DNA of 64,000 bases from the NCBI GenBank assembly GCA_013359135.1, contig JABWCN010000021.1:1-64000 (forward strand). Direction: 5' to 3'. This DNA is from Pseudobdellovibrionaceae bacterium. GTDB taxonomy: Bacteria > Bdellovibrionota > Bdellovibrionia > Bdellovibrionales > Bdellovibrionaceae. A program made the position numbers and the translations under genes. Below the pieces are notes generated by a model. That model searched no databases and was not told where the DNA came from. It worked only from the letters and a program-made list of their open reading frames with translations. This document shows positions 9,226 to 19,171 of the stretch, piece by piece (position 1 is the stretch's first letter; each line of letters opens with the position of its first letter).

Positions 9226-9467
9226 CGGCAATTTGGGTTGAAACAGGAATCAGCCTTATCATCACCCACAGATTTAATAATTGCAGACCAGCCTTTAATA
9301 ATCGCACCAGGCTCATCTGGATTACGGCTACCTAGTTTACTCACTACAATTGCAGCAACAATCGCCGCCATTGAAAGCAGTAAAACATACTCAACCACCA
9401 GCTGTCCCCGTTGATTAAAGCTCAAGATGATTTTCTTCCAACGAGGAAGAAAGCATTTTATTTTCAT
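9222..9467 (-). CDS. Small type IV pilin-like / Flp-like protein
   Basis: An 81-residue protein with a short basic leader and then G followed by QLVVE and a hydrophobic stretch (LLLSMAAIVAAIVV). A Gly before the cleavage point, Glu at +5 and the hydrophobic helix are the hallmarks of a type IV prepilin substrate. The small size and lack of a pilin head suggest the Flp/TadE class or a minor pseudopilin. A GGAAAG ribosome site seven bases upstream supports this start; an earlier ATG in frame would overlap the preceding gene more deeply. No prepilin peptidase or Tad genes are nearby. It overlaps the upstream gene by 53 bases. Confidence 0.72.
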   Translation of the reverse strand: MKIKCFLPRWKKIILSFNQRGQLVVEYVLLLSMAAIVAAIVVSKLGSRNPDEPGAIIKGWSAIIKSVGDDKADSCFNPNCR

Positions 9468-9852
9468 TGATTTCTTTCCAATTTTTAACTGCATCTTCAA
9501 ATAATATAAAAAAATCTGAAATATCAGCTTCATTGTTTGGTTTTTCAATTCCTATAACTATATCTTGATTCCAAAATTCCATTTGCATCGTAGAATCACT
9601 AGCAAAACAATACTCATATTGTTCTCGTGTGGGATAGACCATGATTAAAATATTAGAATGGGAGTTTTTGGAGGTTTCCTTTAGAGCTAATAATTCTTTT
9701 TTAAATTTTTGTTGAAGTTCAAAGTAAATCTTCAACGCAAATGACTCATGAAACTGAGCAAAATAAATTCTGACTGGGCCGTCGAAAATAGCCGAATTAA
9801 AAGCCACATTAAAATACTTTGACTGCATCACATTAGCATATGAATTTCTCAT
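9415..9852 (-). CDS. Hypothetical protein, upstream partner of the pilin-like gene
   Basis: I do not recognise it. It has 145 residues, no signal peptide and no membrane segment, with mixed alpha/beta composition and an acidic C-terminus. It resembles the globular part of pilus-associated proteins only in context. A strong GGAGGGG ribosome site precedes the ATG. The next gene starts inside its 3' end, so the pair is translationally coupled and probably acts together, perhaps in a pilus or secretion process. Two inverted repeats lie in the region upstream. Confidence 0.7.
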   Translation of the reverse strand: MRNSYANVMQSKYFNVAFNSAIFDGPVRIYFAQFHESFALKIYFELQQKFKKELLALKETSKNSHSNILIMVYPTREQYEYCFASDSTMQMEFWNQDIVIGIEKPNNEADISDFFILFEDAVKNWKEINENKMLSSSLEENHLEL

Positions 9853-9875
9853 TTGGAACCCCTCCGTAGGCCAAT

Positions 9876-9895
9876 CTTTAGTTCAGTCACTAAAG
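9876..9895. repeat. 7+7 inverted repeat in the leader of the pilin-like pair
   Basis: CTTTAGT and ACTAAAG separated by six bases, a short way upstream of the ribosome site of the hypothetical gene. On the gene's strand it would form a hairpin in the leader; as DNA it could be a second operator half next to the 18-bp palindrome. Confidence 0.35.
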
Positions 9896-9934
9896 AAAAA
9901 TCACAACAAGCTCTTCATGAAATTGTTATGACCA

Positions 9935-9952
9935 CTACCTAAGCTTAGGTAG
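9935..9952. promoter_or_regulatory. Perfect 18-bp palindrome, candidate operator
   Basis: CTACCTAAGCTTAGGTAG is self-complementary with no spacer. It lies about 83 bases before the start of the pilin-like pair and 40 bases after the hutI stop. No T-run follows on either strand, which argues against a terminator. A dimeric regulator's operator is the simplest reading. Confidence 0.5.
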
Positions 9953-9991
9953 ATTCCATTTTAAGAATCAAATCATTTTTTACAGTTTTTG

Positions 9992-11236
9992 TCAGAATTC
10001 TGCACTGTTTAATTTTTGAACTTTATTTTGAAAAAACCTTTCACTGATTGGGTTCTGAGTTGAAGAGTAAAAAAGATCAGAAGCATCTCCCTCAAGAATG
10101 GCTATTAGCGCTTTTTTCCCAACCTCTATAGATCCTAATTGATCTTGTAAATTCAAGGCATAACTTGCTCCCAAAGTGTAAGCGACAATGACTTCAGTTA
10201 AAGTCATCTTCATTTCTAACCTAGCCAAAAGGCCAACCATCATCACATCTTGAGATGGACAAGTTCCTGGATTAAAGTCTGAAGCTAAGGCAACCCTAGC
10301 TCCAGAATCAATAAGCTTTCTTGCTGGAGGATAAGCACAGCGCATGTACAAATCAGCAAGCGGTAATAACACTGGGGTCACCTCGGATTGAGATATTTTT
10401 TTAATTTCTTTTTCAGAAAGTTGAATGACATGGTCCGCGGATAGCGCACCTAACTCACAAGCTAGCTCACTACCGCCAGATAAGCTTATTTGATCAGCAT
10501 GAATGGTTATTTCAAAACCCAAACTCTGACAATGCTTTAAGTACTCGCGAGCCACATCTTTAGAGAAAAAACCTTTTTCAATAAAAATATCTACTCTTTG
10601 ACTGAGCTTTTTTTTCTTAACTTCTGGTAAAACTTTTAATTTAAGAAAATTCAAATATTCTTGTTCTGAAGAAAAACTCTTAGGAACCGCATGAGCTCCC
10701 AAAAACGTAGGAATAACTAGAGCGTTTTCAATTTGTTTTAAAATCTCCAATGACTTGATTTCATTTTTTAAATCTAAACCATAGCCACTTTTGATTTCAA
10801 CAACAGAAACACCTTGTTTCACAAACTGATTGACTCTCTTTTGAGTCAAATTCAATAGCTGAGCTTTAGAAATTAAATCAATTGCTTTTTGAGTTGATAG
10901 AATACCACCACCATTAGCAGAGATCTCTTGATAACTAGCTCCTTGCAAACGCATTTCAAACTCAGCACTCCGACTACCAGCAAAAACCGTATGCGTATGA
11001 CATTCGATCAGAGTAGGCATCAAAACTTTATTTTTTAGTGAGATCTCTTTCTTGATTTTCTTTTTAAAGTCCGAGGGTAATTTTTTTAGCTCACCTATCC
11101 AGCAAATTTTTTCTTTATCCACAATTAGAGAATGATTTTTTAAAACAGATAGATCTTCGTTCTTTATGCCACGCCCTTTTTTTAGAGCAGCCCCTTGTAG
11201 ACTTAAAATTTCTTTAGCATCTTTAAGTAGTATCAT
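9992..11236 (-). CDS. hutI: Imidazolonepropionase
   Basis: A zinc or iron amidohydrolase that opens 4-imidazolone-5-propionate to N-formimino-L-glutamate, the third step of histidine breakdown. ECHTHTVFAGSR carries the HxH metal motif, GHAD-type IHADQI supplies a further metal histidine, and ASDFNPGTCPS is the characteristic C-terminal stretch with the metal Asp. About 414 residues is normal. No hutH, hutU or hutG is present in the window, so the pathway is scattered, or the gene serves a salvage role. It appears to be a single-gene unit. Confidence 0.95.
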   Translation of the reverse strand: MILLKDAKEILSLQGAALKKGRGIKNEDLSVLKNHSLIVDKEKICWIGELKKLPSDFKKKIKKEISLKNKVLMPTLIECHTHTVFAGSRSAEFEMRLQGASYQEISANGGGILSTQKAIDLISKAQLLNLTQKRVNQFVKQGVSVVEIKSGYGLDLKNEIKSLEILKQIENALVIPTFLGAHAVPKSFSSEQEYLNFLKLKVLPEVKKKKLSQRVDIFIEKGFFSKDVAREYLKHCQSLGFEITIHADQISLSGGSELACELGALSADHVIQLSEKEIKKISQSEVTPVLLPLADLYMRCAYPPARKLIDSGARVALASDFNPGTCPSQDVMMVGLLARLEMKMTLTEVIVAYTLGASYALNLQDQLGSIEVGKKALIAILEGDASDLFYSSTQNPISERFFQNKVQKLNSAEF

Positions 11237-11345
11237 AGGATTTGAATTATGGCCGTAAGGCTAGACCAAAGGCAATAAAAATTGTAGCAGAAATTTAAGC
11301 CTTAAATTTTCTCAAATATGGCCGATGCAATGACAAAGGAATTTT

Positions 11346-11993
11346 ATGATGAACTTGAAAAATACATTTTTTATATTGATTTTATCTATTTTAGCTTCAA
11401 TTTCTTCTTTGGCTCAAGTTGAGTTCAGCACAAACAATTGCGTTAAGTACGCAACTTTAATTTTACCTGATGGCAACCCCATGCGAATCTCTGCAACACA
11501 ATTAGAAAAGAAAGATATCAAAAATGACAGCCCACAAGTCTTAACTGATTACGAAATCCAACTTTTGAATCCTGAGGATAAGTTTACCAATAAACTAAAA
11601 GGTCAAATTTTTAAAGAATATTCAAATACTCAATTAGCATGTTTTACTATTAATAACGCTACTAAGTCTCTTGTTAAAACTGCAACAATGAATCCCAATA
11701 TACATGAAATGACTCAAAGTAGTGCCTTCCCAGATTGCATCTCAAAAGAGATCAAATTAGTCTTCAAAAATCCAAAAAAAACAATCACACTACGTATCGA
11801 GGCTGGTGTAGGACTAACTATCAAGGAAAAAGATGAATCCAAAGGAAGCACAACAGAGCAAGTTATAAAAAATTTTAAATACACTGACTTTGACATGTCA
11901 AAAGAGAATTGCGACAAAACCCTAGGTAATGGTACTACGAATATTATCCCTAAGCGTGTTGATAATGTAGATACAACTCTCTCTGGCAAATAA
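11346..11993 (+). CDS. Exported protein of unknown function
   Basis: I do not recognise this family. Residues 1-23 form a signal peptide ending in SLAQ. The mature part is beta-rich with four cysteines (around C32, C102, C129 and C188), compatible with two disulfides in the periplasm, and with repeated charged K/E/T stretches. AAAGGA five bases before the ATG supports the start; a second ATG follows directly. It converges on the HAMP-like gene with only four bases between the stops. Confidence 0.72.
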   Translation: MMNLKNTFFILILSILASISSLAQVEFSTNNCVKYATLILPDGNPMRISATQLEKKDIKNDSPQVLTDYEIQLLNPEDKFTNKLKGQIFKEYSNTQLACFTINNATKSLVKTATMNPNIHEMTQSSAFPDCISKEIKLVFKNPKKTITLRIEAGVGLTIKEKDESKGSTTEQVIKNFKYTDFDMSKENCDKTLGNGTTNIIPKRVDNVDTTLSGK

Positions 11994-11997
11994 AATC

Positions 11998-12426
11998 TTA
12001 TGATTTATCTTTGAGTTTTTGGCCAAGTATTTTTAATTTACCGGAAATTTCATGCATCTCATCAGAAGTTCTAAGATTTAATGGTTCGTCAAACTTATTG
12101 TTAATAAGTGCATCAACATAGCGATTTATCGAAACGAAAGGCCCAACAAAACGATGCGTAATGATTAAGCTAGAAAAAAAAGTGACTACAAAAGCCATTA
12201 AGAAGCTTATAATTCCCAACTGTACAGTGAACTCGATAATATTATTTAATAATAAATTATCCATTTCAACTTCTGATTGAAAAGTAAAAGAGCGAAGGCG
12301 ATATACCACAACTAAATTTGTCAGCAAAATTACACCAGCTACGAACAAAGAGTTAAGAAAAGCATACTTAAACTGAATTCTAGGGTTTGTTACAAAACCA
12401 AAACGACTTCTTTTATCTGCGGACAT
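11998..12426 (-). CDS. Two-helix membrane protein with a HAMP-like tail, no output domain
   Basis: Residues about 17-36 and 66-88 are transmembrane helices, with a short periplasmic loop between them. The following 50 residues (RFVGPFVSINRYVDAL ... SDEMHEISGKLKIL) have the P and DE-[ILM] positions of a HAMP linker. The protein then stops, with no kinase, cyclase or MCP domain. A GGAGG ribosome site five bases before this ATG fixes the start; an ATG four codons earlier lies inside or before that site. Such stand-alone HAMP proteins may modulate partner receptors; the partner is unknown. Confidence 0.75.
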   Translation of the reverse strand: MSADKRSRFGFVTNPRIQFKYAFLNSLFVAGVILLTNLVVVYRLRSFTFQSEVEMDNLLLNNIIEFTVQLGIISFLMAFVVTFFSSLIITHRFVGPFVSINRYVDALINNKFDEPLNLRTSDEMHEISGKLKILGQKLKDKS

Positions 12427-12534
12427 CAGATCCTCCACTCTATCAAGTTAAGAAACCCCCATCGTAAAATCAAAGTATTTCGTGAAAATTTATCTAGGGG
12501 TTCTGGACCAAAGTTATATCAAAAAACTATGAAC

Positions 12535-13281
12535 CTAGTGCTTTTTTCCCTGATTTGCTACCGCTTGGATTGCTTTGGCAACATCTTCTGGATCACCTAA
12601 AAACTTTTTATTTATAATTTTTAATTGATCATCTAGCTCGTAGCTCAATGGGATTCCAGTTGGCATATTGACTTGCATAATTTCATCTGAACTTAAATTT
12701 TCTAGATTCATCATCAACGCTCGCAAAGAATTTCCATGGGCGACAATTAAGACTTTACGATCCATCTTCAAATCAGTGACTATTTTATCGTTCCACAAGG
12801 GAATAAATCTGGCTACAGTATCCTTTAATGATTCTGAACTCGGTAAATCGCGAAGAGGAACGTGACGATAACGTGGATCATTTTTAGGATGTCTTGGATC
12901 ATCCATACTCATCTCTGGCGGGGGAACATCATAACTACGGCGCCAAATTTTAACTTGTTCTTCTCCATGTTGCTCTGCCATTTCAGTCTTGTTTAAACCT
13001 TGAAGGTTCCCATAGTGTCTTTCATTTAAGCGCCAGTCTTTATAAACTGGTAACCACACCTGGTCCAACTCTTCTAATACATAGTCCAAAGTTTTAATAG
13101 CTCGCTTCAACAACGAAGTATAGGCCACATCGAATTGTAAATGCTCTTTAAAAAGGGCTTTCCCTCCTTTTTTGGCTTCTGCAATTCCTTTTTCTGACAA
13201 TCCAACATCTTGCCATCCTGTAAAACGGTTTTCTTGGTTCCAAACGCTTTCTCCATGACGGATAATAACAAGTTTTTTCAT
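12535..13281 (-). CDS. gpmA: 2,3-bisphosphoglycerate-dependent phosphoglycerate mutase
   Basis: Interconverts 3- and 2-phosphoglycerate in glycolysis and gluconeogenesis through a phosphohistidine. IRHGESVWNQ holds the nucleophile H9, the second His is in VAHGNSLRAL, and ENRFTGWQDVGLS and NERHYGNLQGLNK are family-specific stretches. 248 residues is the standard length of the dPGM form. It stands alone, about 400 bases from the divergent sucA. Confidence 0.97.
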   Translation of the reverse strand: MKKLVIIRHGESVWNQENRFTGWQDVGLSEKGIAEAKKGGKALFKEHLQFDVAYTSLLKRAIKTLDYVLEELDQVWLPVYKDWRLNERHYGNLQGLNKTEMAEQHGEEQVKIWRRSYDVPPPEMSMDDPRHPKNDPRYRHVPLRDLPSSESLKDTVARFIPLWNDKIVTDLKMDRKVLIVAHGNSLRALMMNLENLSSDEIMQVNMPTGIPLSYELDDQLKIINKKFLGDPEDVAKAIQAVANQGKKH

Positions 13282-13688
13282 AATAGAGTTCCTACTTTAT
13301 TTTTTTAGTTGTTTCTTGTAATAATTAAATTATTTATATTTTTACTTTAATCAACTTCCAGTGAGAATAATTATTTTTTTTTCTTAACTTTAAATCGCTT
13401 AACTTTGATCTCCTACCTATCAAATAAACCCAATTTGAAAATTTATCTAGATTTAAGTCAATGGTTCTTAGTCTTGAGTTGTTGTTTTAAAGCTGCAATG
13501 TTCAATTAAGCATCAAAAACCCAGCCCTTAACAAGCCTCATCCTAAGACTTAATAAGCTACAATATTTCTAAAAATCGTATTACAGTTGCGCTATATTTA
13601 TTAAAGTCATAGAGCATTAAATAGTGACGAAGACTTCCGTTTTTGAAAAATTGCCATTTCTAATGGAAAAGAAAGGAACCACCTTTTT
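13282..13688. other. 407-base intergenic region between gpmA and sucA
   Basis: The longest gap in the window. It is AT-rich, lies between divergent gpmA and sucA, and must carry both promoters. I see no RNA gene and no convincing small reading frame. A small CCATT-TCT-AATGG hairpin at 13654-13666 lies just before the AAAGGA ribosome site of sucA and could affect its translation. No clear -35/-10 pair is readable by eye. Confidence 0.6.
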
Positions 13689-16427
13689 ATGAGTAGTTCA
13701 ATTAGCAGTTCAATCAATCATGCAAACTTGCAGTACATCGAGTCGTTGTACCAAGACTATCAATCTAATCCTGACTCTGTTTCTTTTGAGTGGAAACGTT
13801 TTTTTGAAGGTGTCGATTTTGCACAAAATGGCTCCCTCGGACTTTCCGAAAAAGAACTTGATGTATACCATCTAATTCAAGCTTACAGAAACTACGGACA
13901 CTTTGAAGCCTCACTAGATCCTTTATCTAACACTCCACCTTCTAGTGAACAGCTTTCATTAAAGAAATTTAACCTCACTGAAAAAGATCTAGAAAGTCAT
14001 TTTCAGATTGGTAACATTGTTGGTAAACCTAATGCTTCTTTAAAAGATATCATTGCTCATCTACGCTCCGTATACTGCGGACGCTTGACAGTACAATGTG
14101 CAGAGGCACTTCCTGAAGTTAGAAATTGGTTTATAAAAGAATTTGAAATTGAAAATCCTAAATTCAAACTTTCAATTCAAGAGAAAAAAGAAATTTATCA
14201 TTCCATTGCAAAAACTGAAGCCTTAGAAAAATTTATTCACACACGTTACGTCGGAACAAAAAGATTTTCAGTCGAAGGTGGAGATGCACTTTTACCCATG
14301 TTAGAAACGCTAGTGCAAAAAGCGACGAAACTCAAAGCCGAAGAAGTGATGATCGGTATGGCTCACCGTGGTCGCGTCAACGTACTTGCTAATTTCATGG
14401 GTAAAGGGCTTGAATATATTTTTGCAGATTTCAATGGGCCAACAGAGCTGACTGAGCCTGTGGATGATTTCGATGGTGATGTTAAATACCACTTGGGTTA
14501 CGTTGCACAAAAAGAAACTGCTGACGGTAATTGCCAAGTGACTTTGGCTTATAATCCCTCTCACTTAGAGGCCGTAAACCCTGTTGTTTTAGGAATGAGT
14601 CGTGCTGCACAAAGACGACGCAAAGACACCAAAGAAAGAAAAAAAGTAATTCCTCTTTTAATTCATGGGGACGCCGCTTTTGCTGGCCAAGGAGTTGTTC
14701 TTGAAACATTCCAAATGGCTCACGTTAAAGGTTACACCGTAGGTGGAACTCTTCACATTGTTATCGACAATCAGGTAGGGTTTACTACTAATCCAGAAAA
14801 TCATCGTTCCTCTCACTACTCATCTGACGTCGCAAAAGTTTTAGCAACACCTGTTCTTCATGTTAATGGTGACGATGCTGAAGCCTGCGTTAGAGCTATG
14901 GAAATAGCTGTACGTTTCCGTCAAGAATGGGGTCGAGACATTGTTATTAATATGATTTGTTACCGCCGTTTTGGACACAACGAAGGGGATGAACCTGCCT
15001 ACACTCAACCATTGATGTACGAAATCATCAAAACTCACCCCACTCTAAGAGATATCTATAGCAAACAGCTAATTCGTGAAAATGTTTTAGATAGCAAATA
15101 TGTTGAAGGTTTTTATCAAGAAAAATGGGATAACTTACAAAAGATATTTGAAGAAACTAAAAAAACTCCTCCTAAGATTAAACCCTTCAAGTTTGAAGGC
15201 TTCTGGAAAGGACTAAGAAAAGGTTTTCTTGCTGATCTTGAAAAAGAAGTGAACACCAAGTTTGATTTACAAACTCTGAAAGATATTTGTAAAAAACTTT
15301 CAGAAGTTCCTGGCTCGTTCACCCCACACCCTAAACTAGTAAAAGGTCTTCTAGAAACTAGAAAAGCTATGGCCGAAGGGAAACAACTTCTAGATTGGGG
15401 AACTGCAGAATTACTTTCATACGGAAGTTTACTACATGAAGGAACTTCAATTCGACTTACAGGTCAGGATTGTGTCCGTGGAACATTCACACATCGACAC
15501 TCTGGTTTGTATGACTTCAAAACAGGAGAACCCTATTCTGCTCTTGATCAACTTAATAGTGATAAAGTGGAGTTCTGCGTCTATGATTCGGTTTTATCTG
15601 AATATGCAGTACTTGGATTTGAATACGGCAATGCCACTTGCGATCCTACATTTCTAACTATCTGGGAGGCTCAATTCGGAGATTTTTCTAACGGGGCCCA
15701 AATCATTATCGATCAATTTCTGACTGCCGGTGAAGCTAAGTGGATGCAAATGACTGGGCTTGTATTACTACTACCTCACGGTTATGAAGGCCAAGGGCCA
15801 GAACATTCAAGTGCTCGGCTAGAACGTTGGTTGCAGCTTTGTGCAAATGGCAATATGCAAGTTATGAACTTGACCACGCCTGCCCAAATATATCATGCCA
15901 TGAGAAGACAAATCAAACGCGACTTCCGTAAACCTATGATAGTGATGTCACCCAAGTCTTTACTTCGTCATCCTAAAGCAGTTTCTTCTTTAGAAGAATT
16001 AGCTAATGGTAAATTTCAGGAAGTGATTAACGATGCAACGGTTAAAGAGGCAAAGAAAGTAAAAACAGCCGTTTTTGTTTCAGGTAAACTTTACTATGAA
16101 TTACTTGAGGAAAAAGAAAAATTGAAAAAAGAAGATATCGCATTGATTCGTCTTGAACAAATTTATCCTTTCCCTGAAAAGCAAATTAATGAGATTTTGA
16201 AATCTTATCCTCAATTAAAAACCATTGTATGGAGTCAAGAAGAACCAAAAAATATGGGCGCTTATCAGCATGTTTACTTTAAATTTGCTGAACTCATACA
16301 AAAAGAAAAATGGAAACTAGATTTTAAATACGTTGGAAGACCTGAGCGTTCAAGCCCAGCCACAGGTTCCGTTTACAGACATAAAAACGAACAAAATGAA
16401 ATCATTCAAGGTGTAATGAAGGAGTAG
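13689..16427 (+). CDS. sucA: 2-oxoglutarate dehydrogenase E1 component
   Basis: Thiamine diphosphate-dependent E1, which decarboxylates 2-oxoglutarate and reductively succinylates the lipoyl group of E2 in the TCA cycle. The start has the short E1o N-terminal region ([24 protein letters not shown] in fragments). [11 protein letters not shown], the TPP-binding [10 protein letters not shown] region, and [13 protein letters not shown] are typical of OGDH E1. 912 residues is normal. AAAGGA lies upstream of the ATG. sucB starts two bases after the stop, so the genes are co-transcribed and coupled. Confidence 0.97.
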   Translation: MSSSISSSINHANLQYIESLYQDYQSNPDSVSFEWKRFFEGVDFAQNGSLGLSEKELDVYHLIQAYRNYGHFEASLDPLSNTPPSSEQLSLKKFNLTEKDLESHFQIGNIVGKPNASLKDIIAHLRSVYCGRLTVQCAEALPEVRNWFIKEFEIENPKFKLSIQEKKEIYHSIAKTEALEKFIHTRYVGTKRFSVEGGDALLPMLETLVQKATKLKAEEVMIGMAHRGRVNVLANFMGKGLEYIFADFNGPTELTEPVDDFDGDVKYHLGYVAQKETADGNCQVTLAYNPSHLEAVNPVVLGMSRAAQRRRKDTKERKKVIPLLIHGDAAFAGQGVVLETFQMAHVKGYTVGGTLHIVIDNQVGFTTNPENHRSSHYSSDVAKVLATPVLHVNGDDAEACVRAMEIAVRFRQEWGRDIVINMICYRRFGHNEGDEPAYTQPLMYEIIKTHPTLRDIYSKQLIRENVLDSKYVEGFYQEKWDNLQKIFEETKKTPPKIKPFKFEGFWKGLRKGFLADLEKEVNTKFDLQTLKDICKKLSEVPGSFTPHPKLVKGLLETRKAMAEGKQLLDWGTAELLSYGSLLHEGTSIRLTGQDCVRGTFTHRHSGLYDFKTGEPYSALDQLNSDKVEFCVYDSVLSEYAVLGFEYGNATCDPTFLTIWEAQFGDFSNGAQIIIDQFLTAGEAKWMQMTGLVLLLPHGYEGQGPEHSSARLERWLQLCANGNMQVMNLTTPAQIYHAMRRQIKRDFRKPMIVMSPKSLLRHPKAVSSLEELANGKFQEVINDATVKEAKKVKTAVFVSGKLYYELLEEKEKLKKEDIALIRLEQIYPFPEKQINEILKSYPQLKTIVWSQEEPKNMGAYQHVYFKFAELIQKEKWKLDFKYVGRPERSSPATGSVYRHKNEQNEIIQGVMKE

Positions 16428-16429
16428 TT

Positions 16430-17698
16430 ATGAAAATAGATGTTAAAGTTCCTGCTGTTGGAGAGTCCGTCACGGAAGCTACAATTGGAAGCTGGAATAA
16501 AAAAAATGGTGAATTTGTAAAACGTAACGAAGTCCTTTTACTTCTTGAAACTGATAAAGCTAGCGTAGAAGTTGTTGCTGAAAATGATGGAGTTTTAGCG
16601 ATTCAAGTAGAAGCAGGCCAAGTAGTTAAAATCGGTGCTACTGTCGGAATTCTTGATACAGAAGGTAAAGCTTCAGCTGTATCATCTGAGGCTCCTAAAA
16701 CAGCTCCTGTTACGGCATCTCAGCCTACTCAGGCCCCTGTAACGAGTTCTCCTGCATCAGCACACCTTTCACCTGCTGTGCAAAGAATAGTAACCGAAAA
16801 TAATTTAAACCCTTCGCAAATTGCAGGAACTGGTAAAGACGGCCGGCTTACAAAAGGTGATGTGTTAGCCGCCTCGACAGCTGCAGTAGCACCTACTCCT
16901 GCAGCTGCTCCTGCTAAAACCGAAGCTAAATCTAAGGCTGCACCTGCCCCAGCTATTTTTGCAGCTAGTGGTAAACTTTCAAAACAAGGTGAGAAGAAAA
17001 TAGTCCCAATGACTACTATCAGAAAGAAAATTGCAGAGCGTTTAGTAGAAGCGCAAAACACAGCTGCTATTCTGACAACATTTAACGAAATTGACATGAC
17101 GAAGGTCAATGAAATCAGAAATAAATATAAAGATAAATTTAAAGAAAAGTACGGTATTTCTCTTGGTATGATGGGTATCTTCACGAAAGCAGCTGTTGAA
17201 GCACTTAAAGCTTTTCCCGCAGTTAATGCCTACATCTCTGGAGCTGGTGCAGGAACTGAGATTGAATATCACAACTATTACAATATAGGTATCGCTGTCA
17301 GTACTGAAAAAGGTTTGATGGTTCCAGTTATTAAAGATGCAGATCAAATGTCCTTAGCTGAAATTGAGATGGCTATTCGCGATTACGCTTTGAAAGCTAG
17401 AGACGGAAAAATTGGTGTTGATGATCTAACTGGTGGAACTTTTTCAATCACTAACGGTGGAGTTTTTGGTTCTTTAATGAGCACACCCATTTTAAATCCT
17501 CCGCAAAGTGCTATCCTTGGAATGCACAAAGTTGAGGATCGTGCCGTAGTGATTAATGGCAAAATTGAAGTCAGACCTATGATGTATGTAGCTCTTTCTT
17601 ATGATCATCGTATTATTGATGGCAAAGAAAGCGTAAGCTTCCTTGTTAAAATCAAAGAAGGTGTTGAAGATCCTGAGCGTCTGTTATTTGGAGTTTAA
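16430..17698 (+). CDS. sucB: Dihydrolipoamide succinyltransferase (E2 of 2-oxoglutarate dehydrogenase)
   Basis: The core subunit that passes the succinyl group from lipoyl to CoA. Domains in order: one lipoyl domain (residues 1-77) with the lipoylated K43 in ETDKASVE; an Ala/Pro/Thr-rich linker; the peripheral-subunit-binding domain (SPAVQRIV ... GRLTKGDVL); a second Ala/Pro linker; and the catalytic domain (about 190-422) with the HxxxDG motif in [11 protein letters not shown]. Length is normal. It lies in the sucA-sucB-lpdA operon. Confidence 0.97.
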   Translation: MKIDVKVPAVGESVTEATIGSWNKKNGEFVKRNEVLLLLETDKASVEVVAENDGVLAIQVEAGQVVKIGATVGILDTEGKASAVSSEAPKTAPVTASQPTQAPVTSSPASAHLSPAVQRIVTENNLNPSQIAGTGKDGRLTKGDVLAASTAAVAPTPAAAPAKTEAKSKAAPAPAIFAASGKLSKQGEKKIVPMTTIRKKIAERLVEAQNTAAILTTFNEIDMTKVNEIRNKYKDKFKEKYGISLGMMGIFTKAAVEALKAFPAVNAYISGAGAGTEIEYHNYYNIGIAVSTEKGLMVPVIKDADQMSLAEIEMAIRDYALKARDGKIGVDDLTGGTFSITNGGVFGSLMSTPILNPPQSAILGMHKVEDRAVVINGKIEVRPMMYVALSYDHRIIDGKESVSFLVKIKEGVEDPERLLFGV

Positions 17699-17730
17699 TT
17701 CTTAGAATGGTAATTTAAGGGAGTTTGAAA

Positions 17731-19140
17731 ATGAGTGAAGTGCAATTTGATTTAGTCGTTATTGGGAGTGGACCTGGAGGATACGTTGGAGCTATTAGAG
17801 CAGCTCAACTAGGGTTAAAAACAGCTGTAGTTGAAAAAGACAAAAACTATGGTGGCACTTGCCTAAATGTCGGTTGTATTCCTTCAAAAGCTTTACTTGA
17901 ATCCAGCGAGCATTATCAAGCAGCACTTCATGACTTTAAAACTCATGGCCTTGAGGTTTCTAAAATTGATATCAATCTTAAGCAAATGTTATCAAGAAAA
18001 GACAAAGTCGTTCAGCAAAATACTGAGGGAATTGCCTTTTTGTTTAAGAAAAACAAGATCACTCCTTTTAAAGGTTTTGGAAAAATTCTAAAGCCTGGAG
18101 TTGTAGAAGTCACAGCTGAGGATGGTTCTAAAACTTTACTTCAATCAAAAAGTATTATGATTGCCACTGGCAGTGTCCCTTCGGAACTCCCCTTCTTAAA
18201 GTATGATGAAGAAAAAATTGTTTCTAACACCGGTGCCTTATGCTTAAAAGAAATTCCCAAATCTCTAGTTGTTGTTGGCGGTGGAGTGATTGGTTTAGAG
18301 CTTGGATCCGTATGGTCAAGATTAGGTTCTAAAGTTACGGTCATTGAATATTCTGACCGTCTTGGTGGAGGAATGGACCAAGAATGTATGCAAGTTCTGA
18401 AAAAAGGAATGCAAAAAGAAGGTATCGAATTTCTAATGAGCACCAAAGTTTTTGCAGCTCAAAAAAACTCCAAAGTAGTGGAGATCGAATACGAATCTCT
18501 ATCCGATGGAAAAAAAGCTAAAATACAAACTGATGTGGTTTTAGTGGCTACGGGCAGAAGACCATTTACTCAAGGACTTGGGTGTGAAGAGCTAGGGATT
18601 AAAAAAGACCAACTTGGTCGCATCGAAGTAGACTCGCATTATCAATCCTCGATTCCTGGAATTTATGCTATTGGCGATGTCATCACAGGACCAATGCTTG
18701 CTCACAAAGCAGAAGAAGAAGGTGTGGCTCTTGCTGAAATGCTAGCTGGAAAAGCTGGTCATGTTAACTACAACACTGTCCCAGGTGTTATTTACACGCA
18801 CCCTGAAATTGCTTCTGTTGGACTTTCAGAAGAACAAGCAAAAAAAGATGGCCTTGCCATAAATGTTGGAAAATTTCCTTTTCTAGCCAATGGCCGCGCT
18901 CGTGCGAAAGGGTTCACTGAAGGTTTTGTAAAAATCATTGCTGATCAAAAAACAGATAGAATTCTTGGGGCTGCTATTGTTGGTCCTGGAGCTTCAGAGA
19001 TTATTCATGAAATTGTTGTGTGTATGGAGTTTGGTGGTAGTAGTGAGGACTTAGCTAGAAGTTTTCATGCACATCCAACACTCAGTGAAACTATTAGAGA
19101 AGCTGCACTTGCCGTTGAAAAACGTCAGCGCCAAATGTAA
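17731..19140 (+). CDS. lpdA: Dihydrolipoamide dehydrogenase (E3)
   Basis: An FAD disulfide oxidoreductase that reoxidises the lipoyl group of SucB with NAD+. It shows the N-terminal FAD motif GSGPGGYVGAIRAAQLG, the redox pair in GGTCLNVGCIPSK, the NAD motif VGGGVIGLELGSVWSRLG, the second FAD motif IYAIGDV, and the C-terminal HAHPTLSE with the active-site His. I take the ATG preceded by AAGGGAG at seven bases; a TTG two codons earlier is in frame. It may also serve other lipoyl complexes such as pyruvate dehydrogenase or GcvH, none of which is here. Confidence 0.97.
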   Translation: MSEVQFDLVVIGSGPGGYVGAIRAAQLGLKTAVVEKDKNYGGTCLNVGCIPSKALLESSEHYQAALHDFKTHGLEVSKIDINLKQMLSRKDKVVQQNTEGIAFLFKKNKITPFKGFGKILKPGVVEVTAEDGSKTLLQSKSIMIATGSVPSELPFLKYDEEKIVSNTGALCLKEIPKSLVVVGGGVIGLELGSVWSRLGSKVTVIEYSDRLGGGMDQECMQVLKKGMQKEGIEFLMSTKVFAAQKNSKVVEIEYESLSDGKKAKIQTDVVLVATGRRPFTQGLGCEELGIKKDQLGRIEVDSHYQSSIPGIYAIGDVITGPMLAHKAEEEGVALAEMLAGKAGHVNYNTVPGVIYTHPEIASVGLSEEQAKKDGLAINVGKFPFLANGRARAKGFTEGFVKIIADQKTDRILGAAIVGPGASEIIHEIVVCMEFGGSSEDLARSFHAHPTLSETIREAALAVEKRQRQM

Positions 19141-19171
19141 TTTTACGGATATAATGTGTAATTAAATAACT

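Noticed and set aside
13282-13688. Possible RNA gene in the longest intergenic gap
   Set aside because: No cloverleaf, no conserved RNA motif and only a 5-bp hairpin near the sucA ribosome site.
14310-15322. Several minus-strand frames inside sucA
   Set aside because: They mirror the codon pattern of a highly conserved gene and have no start signals or recognisable content.
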